Below are positions 56,414 through 64,000 of a DNA stretch of 64,000 nt, one piece after another. Position 1 is the first letter of the stretch. Each line of letters begins with the position of its first letter. Made by a program: the position numbers and the translations under genes. This stretch comes from Hydrocarboniclastica marina. Lineage in GTDB: Bacteria; Pseudomonadota; Gammaproteobacteria; Pseudomonadales; Oleiphilaceae. The notes beneath the pieces were generated by a model that had not been told where the DNA came from, made no database searches, and saw only the letters and a list, made by a program, of their open reading frames with translations. The DNA lies in NCBI RefSeq assembly GCF_004851605.1, contig NZ_CP031093.1, forward strand, positions 2,914,692 through 2,978,691, written 5' to 3'.

Positions 56414-57448
56414 CTACGGCGCGGTGCCAGCTTCCATGCGATCAAGCGCTCGTACACGTCTCACCTCATGAGCCTCAAAGTGCTGCTCGATCAGCCGGTC
56501 CACGGCGGCTTGTCTGTCTTCAGGCGCGAGGCCTTCCAGTGTCAGCAACCGGTCGCGCTCCTTCCGATAAACTGAAACTCTCTCCTGCCACTGTTCCCGC
56601 CCTTGGTCCAGCGATGCCAGCCGTGCGGCTGCCTCAGGGCCAACGACTTCTTCGCGCATGCGCCATAGCTCCGCTTCAGTCGCGCCGGAGTCACGAAGTC
56701 TCTGGGTTTTTTCCTGCAGGGTTACCGCAACTGCAGAACGCTCGCGTGCCGCTCTTATGTCTGCCGGCAGACGCTGCTCCAGTACCTCTTGCCGGGCCTG
56801 TCTTTCCTCGGCCGAGAGGTGATCCGCTTCACTTAACGCTTTCATCGCCAGCACATACCGGTCCTCTGCCTCCTCCCGGCCAAAGAATCCATCTGCCGTC
56901 TCGCGACCGAGCACGCTGACCCGCAGGTCACGACGTTCCTGAAAAGCACGCAGCATATCCTCAACAGCATCTGACGGCGGCTCGACATCGCCTAGCTGGT
57001 GCTGATATTCGATGTAGGTATCGAATCGCGCGAGCACCTGCTCCTGTACGTCTTCTGGCAGGTCCCGCTGGGCCAGAAAGGCAGCAAGCCGCTGGCGCAG
57101 ACCTGCAATATCCTCGCGGCCGATCCCGGTCAGAAAATAGTCGAACAGTCGCCGCAGTCCGCGTTCCGGTACGACCTTGCCGTCGGCGTCAACCACGACG
57201 CCACCGTCGACATCGGTATTTTCGTGGGAAGGCAGGGGCGCGAACTCCGTGGCAGCGCCGCCCTGTCCTGAGATTTGCGGGCTCCGAAGCGCGGGCGGCG
57301 GAGAGGATTCCTGGGACGAAACTTCCGGCAGTTCAGTACCTTGGTCTGTTTCGGGCCAGAACCCCACCACCACAGCAACCAGGGCCGAGGCCGCGACCAG
57401 GCCCAGGTACAATTTCACCCTGGTATGAATCTTTGCCCCTGGCCGCAC
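56414..57448 (-). CDS. lif: Lipase-specific foldase
   Basis: 344 residues. A GTG at 57448 is preferred because AGGAGGAGCA precedes it; a TTG at 57484 would add 12 residues. One N-terminal TM helix (LYLGLVAASALVAVVVGFW) anchors it in the inner membrane, followed by a Pro/Ser-rich stretch and a helical body. The family motif RRLFDYFLTGIGRED is intact. Lif proteins fold their cognate secreted lipase in the periplasm before type II secretion. It directly follows lipA on the same strand. Confidence 0.9.
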   Translation of the reverse strand: MRPGAKIHTRVKLYLGLVAASALVAVVVGFWPETDQGTELPEVSSQESSPPPALRSPQISGQGGAATEFAPLPSHENTDVDGGVVVDADGKVVPERGLRRLFDYFLTGIGREDIAGLRQRLAAFLAQRDLPEDVQEQVLARFDTYIEYQHQLGDVEPPSDAVEDMLRAFQERRDLRVSVLGRETADGFFGREEAEDRYVLAMKALSEADHLSAEERQARQEVLEQRLPADIRAARERSAVAVTLQEKTQRLRDSGATEAELWRMREEVVGPEAAARLASLDQGREQWQERVSVYRKERDRLLTLEGLAPEDRQAAVDRLIEQHFEAHEVRRVRALDRMEAGTAP

Positions 57449-57487
57449 TGCTCCTCCTGCCCCCGTCTGCCTGCGTTTTCCCAACGA

Positions 57488-58802
<1,315 letters not shown>

Positions 58803-59807
58803 ATGGCTCAGGCTATCTGGAAGGGACAGGTTTCGTTTGGTCTTCTGAACGTACCGGTAACGCTGTATTCAGGCGAAGTACGCAACGATATCAAGTTGAG
58901 GATGCTGGACAGCCGTAATGACGCCCGGGTTCGGTATGAGCGTGTCAATGAGGAGACCGGGGACGAAGTGCCCTGGAATGAGATTGTCAAAGCTTACGAG
59001 TACGACAAGGACAACTACGTAAAGATTGACCAGGACGAGCTCAAGGAGTTTCTGACCGAAGCCAACAATAACGTCGAGCTGGAGTCTTTCATTGACGCGA
59101 CCGACCTGGATCCCCGTTTTTATGAAAAGCCCTACTATCTGGTTCCGCAGAAAAAGTTCGAGAAAGGCTATGTGCTCCTTCGGGAATCTCTCAAACAGAG
59201 CGGTATGATCGGCATCGCCCGCGTCGTCATCCGTACCCGTAATCACCTGGCCGCGGTGATACCTTACGACGACGCCCTGATACTCAACATACTTCGCTTC
59301 TGCGAAGAAGTCCGCGCGCTGGACAACTATAACTTTCCCGCTGGCGACGTTTCAGATTACCGGATCTCCGATAAGGAGCTGAAAATGTCGATGGACCTCA
59401 TCAACTCGATGAAGACCGAATGGGATCCAGAGGACTACCACGACGAGTATCGCAAGCGTTTGCTTGAGTACGTCGAACAGAAAGTCAGTAAGGCCAAGCC
59501 CAAAAAGAGCAAGAAGTCCGACCAGCCGGAACCGAGCAGCAATGTTGTGGACCTGCAGGATCTGCTACGTAAGAGCCTGGAAAAGAACTCGAAGCCCAAG
59601 GCACCCGGGAAGACCAGCCGCAAATCCAACGGTGACTCGGATACCGGAACAAAGTCAGGTAAAACCGGTTCGGGAAAGGCCGCATCGGGTGCCAGGAAGT
59701 CAGCTTCAGGATCAAAGCGGGCGACGACCGGGACGGCCAGGAAGCAGACAAAGGATAACAAAGCGGACGCAACGGCAGGCACGACGAGCAAGCGCAAAAC
59801 ATCATAG
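58803..59807 (+). CDS. ku: Ku-family DNA end-binding protein
   Basis: 334 residues from the ATG at 58803, behind GGGAGGCGGCA. The core (about 1-250) is canonical bacterial Ku: IWKGQVSFGLLNVPVTLYSG, DSRNDARVRYERVNEETGDEV, KPYYLVPQKKFEKGYVLLRE, ILNILRFCEEVR. The tail (about 255-334) is a Lys/Ser/Thr-rich, low-complexity stretch likely to bind DNA or recruit a ligase. Ku joins broken ends with LigD, but no ligD lies in the window. Confidence 0.92.
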   Translation: MAQAIWKGQVSFGLLNVPVTLYSGEVRNDIKLRMLDSRNDARVRYERVNEETGDEVPWNEIVKAYEYDKDNYVKIDQDELKEFLTEANNNVELESFIDATDLDPRFYEKPYYLVPQKKFEKGYVLLRESLKQSGMIGIARVVIRTRNHLAAVIPYDDALILNILRFCEEVRALDNYNFPAGDVSDYRISDKELKMSMDLINSMKTEWDPEDYHDEYRKRLLEYVEQKVSKAKPKKSKKSDQPEPSSNVVDLQDLLRKSLEKNSKPKAPGKTSRKSNGDSDTGTKSGKTGSGKAASGARKSASGSKRATTGTARKQTKDNKADATAGTTSKRKTS

Positions 59808-59824
59808 GGGGCTTTGACGGAAGT

Positions 59825-59855
59825 GGCCGATCCGGCGCCTGGCACCGGACCGGCC
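59825..59855. terminator. Hairpin between convergent ku and hemerythrin gene
   Basis: An 11-base stem with one mismatch (GGCCGATCCGG / CCGGACCGGCC) and nine-base loop in the 79-base gap. It lacks a T-run. Confidence 0.4.
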
Positions 59856-59886
59856 GTCGGTTACTCCCCGCGCCGGGTGAACCCGG

Positions 59887-60336
59887 TCACTGCAATTCTT
59901 TTTTCCGGGCGGCCATCTTCTGACCGAGTTCTTTGAGCTGATCCTCGGTCATGGTTTCTTCGGCCATTTTGAACATCTCTTCTTCTTCCTCTTCCATGTG
60001 GTGCTCGACCAGTTCCTTGAGCACCTTTGCGCGCCCCATGAACTCCATGGTCGACGGCGCTGTATCGTTGAGGTCGGGAATCACAAGCTTTTCCACCGCC
60101 CGGTGTTCTTCCTTGGCTTCGTGGTACATTTTCTTCTTGGAGGCAGGCGACTTCTCGTCAGCAAAGGCAGGATAGAATATCTCCTCCTCTATCTGGGTAT
60201 GCACGCTCAGCTCCTTTTGTACCTTTCCCAGTAACTCGGTCCTTTCGCTTGCCGATTTGTCAGACTTTAGAAGATCCCCCAAAAGCGTCTTCATTTTTTC
60301 GTGGTCTTTGACCAGCAGTTCCACTGCGTTTGCCAT
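59887..60336 (-). CDS. Hemerythrin-like (HHE) protein
   Basis: 149 residues. A four-helix pattern with the metal ligands: LVKDHEKMK, HTQIEEEIFYPAF, HEAKEEHRAVEKL and VEHHMEEEEEEMF. This matches HHE cation-binding proteins, which carry a di-iron site that binds O2 or handles nitrosative/oxidative signals. It is soluble and short, so a single-domain member. The target is unknown. Confidence 0.88.
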   Translation of the reverse strand: MANAVELLVKDHEKMKTLLGDLLKSDKSASERTELLGKVQKELSVHTQIEEEIFYPAFADEKSPASKKKMYHEAKEEHRAVEKLVIPDLNDTAPSTMEFMGRAKVLKELVEHHMEEEEEEMFKMAEETMTEDQLKELGQKMAARKKELQ

Positions 60337-60633
60337 TTAGCCTCTCCTTGCTCTGGTTGCAGATTTTCAGCGATAGAGGTTTGCCTGCAGGCTTCTTTTC
60401 ATACTCGGGCTGCGCCCGGCAGGAACCAATCGCGAGATTCAACACAGACTCAAGCTAGTTCTATGCCAAAAGCCCAAACCCTCGCAGGCCCGCCGGTTAG
60501 GGGCAGCGCAGTTCCTGGCGATGAACCCACGGCGGGAAATGCTTCACCCTGCCTGTAAATTTTGCCGATGAAATGAGACTGAACTGGCACGAAATGACGC
60601 GCCGGCTATTAAGCCGCGTGGTCACTGCCGAGT

Positions 60634-61368
60634 TCAGAAGGTGTAAAGCATGGTAAAGGCTGCCTCAGTATTCACACTTTCCGATCCGGCCGGCGCATCT
60701 GAATTGTGCTCGATGCGATATGCGGCTTTGAGCGCGTAGTCATTGAGAAATTTGGCCTGTATGGACGTTTCCGATACAGAAAGGACGCTATTCTCCTCAA
60801 GGCCTATTTCGCTGCCCAGCTCCTGATGAAAGAGAGACGTCGGCGTCAGCTCGTAATCAAACTGCGCCGCCAATCGGGCGATTGCTTCGTCTTCAGCGTC
60901 CTCTCCATCACTATTAACCTCATCCAGGCGGTTGTAGCGGTAACCGACGCCTGCGGACAGCTCCAGAAAAGAGGCGTCCCCGCGGGTCCAGATACGATTG
61001 CCGTAACCGCCGGTCGCGGATGACTGGAAGTCATAGCCCGAGAACCGGTCATCCTCATAGGCACCGCGCAGGAACACGAATTGTCGTTCGTCCAGCTTAT
61101 AGTCCCCTTGAGCGGCGAGCCGGTATCGCTCCGCGGTCGTGGTCTCCTCGGACTCGGAGTAAAGTGCCGCGGCTTCATAGTTGGTGCGCCACTGCTCAAG
61201 GTCCTGGGTCAGGTCGAGGGCGCCCTTTAGGTTGGTTTCTTCCGAGTTACCGGTGGTCATCAGGAGACCCACCTCTGCCTGCCCGGTCCATTGGCCTGGG
61301 TCAGCCGCTGCGGTCGTGGTGGCAATTACCATTAAACCGAATAGAACGGGCGATAGCCGCTTGGTCAT
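60634..61368 (-). CDS. DUF481-family exported protein (YdiY-like)
   Basis: 244 residues from the ATG at 61368, behind AGAGGAATTTTCG. Signal peptide MTKRLSPVLFGLMVIATTTAAA|DP. The repeated aromatic beta-strands (WTGQAEVGLLMTTGNSEETN, YKLDERQFVFLRGAYEDDRF) and terminal F (FTMLYTF) fit a small outer-membrane barrel. Homologues such as E. coli YdiY are acid-inducible with no clear function. Confidence 0.82.
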   Translation of the reverse strand: MTKRLSPVLFGLMVIATTTAAADPGQWTGQAEVGLLMTTGNSEETNLKGALDLTQDLEQWRTNYEAAALYSESEETTTAERYRLAAQGDYKLDERQFVFLRGAYEDDRFSGYDFQSSATGGYGNRIWTRGDASFLELSAGVGYRYNRLDEVNSDGEDAEDEAIARLAAQFDYELTPTSLFHQELGSEIGLEENSVLSVSETSIQAKFLNDYALKAAYRIEHNSDAPAGSESVNTEAAFTMLYTF

Positions 61369-61566
61369 CGAAAATTCCTCTGCTTTATGAAGATGGGGCT
61401 CGGGCACACGAGTTCTTTACTACTGCTGCAGAAAAGTGAACAGTTGGCAGAAGCCTGCAAGCTGAGCGGGATAGTAGCGGAGTACGAGCGGAAATGGCTG
61501 AGCATCCAGAGACGGTCGCGTACCAAACCCGCCTCTGGACTATTTAACTCCCCGGAGGGGCCGGGA

Positions 61567-62631
61567 TTACTTGACCTTGGGGTCCAGCTCGCCAGCTGCG
61601 TAGCGTTCGAACATTCTCTCGAGGTTGATTGGTTTGATCTTGCTGGCGTTACCAGCCGTGCCGAAGGACTCGTAGCGCGCGACGCAAATGTCCTTCATGG
61701 CCTTGACCGATTCCTTGAGGTACTTGCGAGGATCAAACTCTGCGGGGTTCTGCGCCATGAAGCGGCGGATAGATCCGGTTGAAGCCAGCCGAAGGTCAGT
61801 GTCGATATTCACTTTGCGGACGCCGTGCTTGATGCCCTCTACAATCTCTTCAACAGGCACACCGTAGGTTTCGTTCAGTTTGCCACCGTTGTCGTTGATG
61901 ATTTTGAGCCAGTCCTGCGGGACGGATGACGAACCATGCATGACCAGATGCGTGTCTGGGATCCGCGCGTGGATCTGCTTTATCCGCTCTATGGCAAGCG
62001 TGTCACCCGTCGGTGGCTTGGTGAACTTGTAAGCCCCATGACTGGTGCCTATAGCAATGGCCAGGGCATCGACGTGGGTGCGCTTGACGAAGTCGGCCGC
62101 TTCTTCCGGGTCAGTGAGCATCTGGGTGTGATCCAGCTTCCCTTCAGCACCGATGCCGTCCTCTTCACCCGCCATGCCCGTTTCCAGAGACCCCAGGCAA
62201 CCCAGCTCACCTTCCACGGAAACACCACAGGCGTGGGCCATGTCGACAGTCTGCCGGGTAACGCGAACGTTATAGTCGTAATCGGTCGGGGTCTTGCCGT
62301 CTTCGCCGAGGGAGCCGTCCATCATGACCGACGAGAATCCCAGCTGAATCGAACGCTGACACACGGAAGGGCTGGTGCCGTGGTCCTGGTGCATGACCAC
62401 GGGGATATGGGGAAACTCTTCGATTGCGGCAAGAATCAAATGGCGCAGGAACGGTGCCCCAGCGTACTTTCGTGCCCCAGCTGACGCCTGGACGATAACC
62501 GGGCTGTCGGTCTGGTCGGCGGCCTCCATAATGGCGCGCATCTGCTCCAGATTATTGACGTTAAAGGCTGGCACACCGTATTGGTATTCCGCTGCATGGT
62601 CCAGCAGCTGGCGCATTGATATCAGAGCCAT
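61567..62631 (-). CDS. fba: Fructose-bisphosphate aldolase, class II (Calvin-type subgroup)
   Basis: 354 residues from the ATG at 62631, behind TTAAGGAG. Zn ligands in [10 protein letters not shown] and later His residues ([17 protein letters not shown]), [10 protein letters not shown], and [13 protein letters not shown] substrate-binding segment match the subgroup of about 345-360 residues. It cleaves or makes fructose-1,6-bisphosphate in glycolysis and gluconeogenesis. It follows pgk on the same strand with a 125-base gap. A perfect 16-bp palindrome lies just before its start. Confidence 0.94.
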   Translation of the reverse strand: MALISMRQLLDHAAEYQYGVPAFNVNNLEQMRAIMEAADQTDSPVIVQASAGARKYAGAPFLRHLILAAIEEFPHIPVVMHQDHGTSPSVCQRSIQLGFSSVMMDGSLGEDGKTPTDYDYNVRVTRQTVDMAHACGVSVEGELGCLGSLETGMAGEEDGIGAEGKLDHTQMLTDPEEAADFVKRTHVDALAIAIGTSHGAYKFTKPPTGDTLAIERIKQIHARIPDTHLVMHGSSSVPQDWLKIINDNGGKLNETYGVPVEEIVEGIKHGVRKVNIDTDLRLASTGSIRRFMAQNPAEFDPRKYLKESVKAMKDICVARYESFGTAGNASKIKPINLERMFERYAAGELDPKVK

Positions 62632-62659
62632 GTTGCTCTCCTTAAGCGAGTGAGAGAAG

Positions 62660-62675
62660 CACTGCAATTGCAGTG
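62660..62675. promoter_or_regulatory. Perfect 16-bp palindrome upstream of fba
   Basis: CACTGCAATTGCAGTG, 29 bases before the fba start and between pgk and fba. It looks like an operator for a dimeric regulator. The regulator is not known. Confidence 0.45.
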
Positions 62676-62705
62676 GTCCCGTATGTGTATGAGGTCGGCC
62701 GGCTG

Positions 62706-62731
62706 CCGGGGGTCTTTGGCCGAACCCCCGG
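62706..62731 (-). terminator. Hairpin between pgk and fba
   Basis: An eight-base stem (CCGGGGGT / ACCCCCGG) with a ten-base loop, 26 bases after the pgk stop. There is no T-run, so it may process, stabilise or partly terminate the transcript. Confidence 0.4.
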
Positions 62732-62756
62732 ATAGAGGCGCCGGGCTGAGGTCGGT

Positions 62757-63917
62757 TTAGCTGCCACGCTGTTCCAGGATGGCTACCGCAGGCAGCTCCT
62801 TCCCTTCAACAAATTCGAGAAAGGCGCCACCGCCGGTCGAGATATAGGAAATCTGCGCATTCACGCCGTACTTGTCAACCGCGGCCACAGTATCCCCGCC
62901 GCCCGCCAGGGAGAATGCTTCGCTCTCGGCTATTGCCCGGGCAAGCGCTTCGGTACCCTTGCTGAACTGTTCGATTTCAAACACACCGACCGGACCATTC
63001 CAGAGGATGGTTTTGGCATCTTTGAGCATTTCTGCCAGGCGGATGCTCGTGTCCGGACCGATGTCGAGAATCATGTCATCAGCGTCCAGATCATCGATCA
63101 GCTTGACGGTCGCCTCGGCCGTTTCGGAAAACTCCTTGGCCACCACTACATCGCTGGGAAGCGGAATATTCACCGCCTCTGCAATTTTACGGGCATTATC
63201 GAGCAGTTCGTGTTCGCACAGGGACTTGCCGACATCGTGGCCGGCGGCGGCCAGAAACGTGTTGGCAATGCCACCGCCGACGATGATCTGGTCGCAGATG
63301 CGCGACAGGGCATTGAGCACGTCGAGCTTGGTCGATACCTTTGAGCCGCCGACTATGGCAACGACGGGTTTGGCCGGCTTGTCCAAAGCCTTGGCCAATG
63401 CTTCCAGTTCGGCCGCCAGCAACGGTCCCGCACAGGCCTCCGGCGCGAACCGGGCGACGCCGTGAGTTGAGGCCTGCGCACGATGGGCGGTACCGAAGGC
63501 GTCCATGACGTAGAGGTCGCAGAGGTTTGCGTATCGCTTTGCGAGGTCTTCGTCGTCCTTTTTCTCTCCCTTGTTGAAACGCACGTTCTCAAACAGGACG
63601 ACCTCACCTTCGGCCACTTCGACCCCGTCGAGATAGTCACGTACGAGACGCACCGTCTGACCCAATGCTTTGCTCAGGTAGTCTGCGACCGGCTTGAGCG
63701 AGGCCGCCTCGTCAAATTGCCCTTCCTCCGGACGGCCGAGATGCGACATCAGCATGACTCGGGCACCGGCATCGCGCGCCTTGACTATGGTCGGGAGGGA
63801 GGCCTGGATCCGCGCAGCACTGGTGACCACGCCATCTTTTACCGGTACGTTTAGGTCTTCACGGATCAGTACGCGCCGGCCCTTGAGGTCCAGGTCGGTC
63901 ATCTTCTTGATGGTCAT
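62757..63917 (-). CDS. pgk: Phosphoglycerate kinase
   Basis: 386 residues, start at 63917 behind AAGGGT. Motifs: [15 protein letters not shown] (substrate), [31 protein letters not shown]-type segment ([13 protein letters not shown]) and [14 protein letters not shown] (nucleotide). It interconverts 1,3-bisphosphoglycerate and 3-phosphoglycerate. Length and ends match the bacterial enzyme. The expected upstream gene (epd/gap) would lie beyond the window end. Confidence 0.95.
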   Translation of the reverse strand: MTIKKMTDLDLKGRRVLIREDLNVPVKDGVVTSAARIQASLPTIVKARDAGARVMLMSHLGRPEEGQFDEAASLKPVADYLSKALGQTVRLVRDYLDGVEVAEGEVVLFENVRFNKGEKKDDEDLAKRYANLCDLYVMDAFGTAHRAQASTHGVARFAPEACAGPLLAAELEALAKALDKPAKPVVAIVGGSKVSTKLDVLNALSRICDQIIVGGGIANTFLAAAGHDVGKSLCEHELLDNARKIAEAVNIPLPSDVVVAKEFSETAEATVKLIDDLDADDMILDIGPDTSIRLAEMLKDAKTILWNGPVGVFEIEQFSKGTEALARAIAESEAFSLAGGGDTVAAVDKYGVNAQISYISTGGGAFLEFVEGKELPAVAILEQRGS

Positions 63918-64000
63918 CAGTTTACCCTTGGCTTGATAAATCCATTAAAAGCGACATTCTTGCCTGAATTCGCGCTAGAGCAAAGTTTCCATTTCGAAAC

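Overview
The window reads as chromosome of a halophilic, aerobic marine gammaproteobacterium close to Marinobacter. This is inferred from a salt-stress gene (ectoine hydroxylase ectD), a TRAP transporter, a lipase with its foldase, a protein starting with the MKGLKKIALV...VTGQAG signature, several c-di-GMP enzymes, and moderately GC-rich DNA with ordinary bacterial ribosome binding sites. No rRNA, tRNA, CRISPR array, insertion sequence or phage gene was seen.

Layout. (1) 1-7.75 kb, minus strand: four tandem paralogues of a secreted DUF6801-like protein with two choice-of-anchor-D (Ig-like) repeats. The first is cut by the window edge. The genes lie in separate units with their own promoters; three have a long shared leader and three have a visible hairpin after the stop. 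A fifth secreted protein (7.75-8.74 kb) follows. (2) 9.1-14.8 kb: a TRAP-type transporter locus with two related periplasmic binding proteins, a fused membrane subunit with an unusual periplasmic insertion, and a lipoprotein. (3) 15-30.4 kb: housekeeping and lipid metabolism (fatty-acid desaturase, trpS, di-heme peroxidase, acyl-CoA dehydrogenase, Na+/H+ antiporter, fadD, glpD with a Crp/Fnr regulator) interleaved with two c-di-GMP enzymes. (4) 30.6-42.3 kb: ectD, an AI-2E-type permease, a UbiA prenyltransferase, a sugar-dehydrogenase/PEBP fusion, small membrane proteins, a dedA-methyltransferase pair, a YdjM-like protein and a serine beta-lactamase-like esterase. (5) 42.5-49.2 kb: a signalling operon made of a large multi-PAS histidine kinase, a single-domain response regulator and a REC-PAS-LOV-GGDEF-EAL protein. 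The last carries the LOV photoactive-cysteine motif, a degenerate GGDEF site and an intact EAL motif, so it is a candidate blue-light-controlled c-di-GMP phosphodiesterase. (6) 49.3-56.2 kb: a redox/envelope-stress group (TPP-dependent oxidase, cysteine-rich copper-storage-like protein, cytochrome c, SRPBCC protein coupled to a zinc alcohol dehydrogenase, nitroreductase). (7) 56.4-58.4 kb: lipase lipA with foldase lif. (8) 58.8-64 kb: Ku, hemerythrin-like protein, DUF481 outer-membrane-like protein, then pgk and fba.

The most unusual content is the DUF6801 paralogue array with its shared promoter and leader elements, the LOV/c-di-GMP signalling operon, the TRAP locus, and a recurring pattern of short tandem repeats in intergenic DNA.
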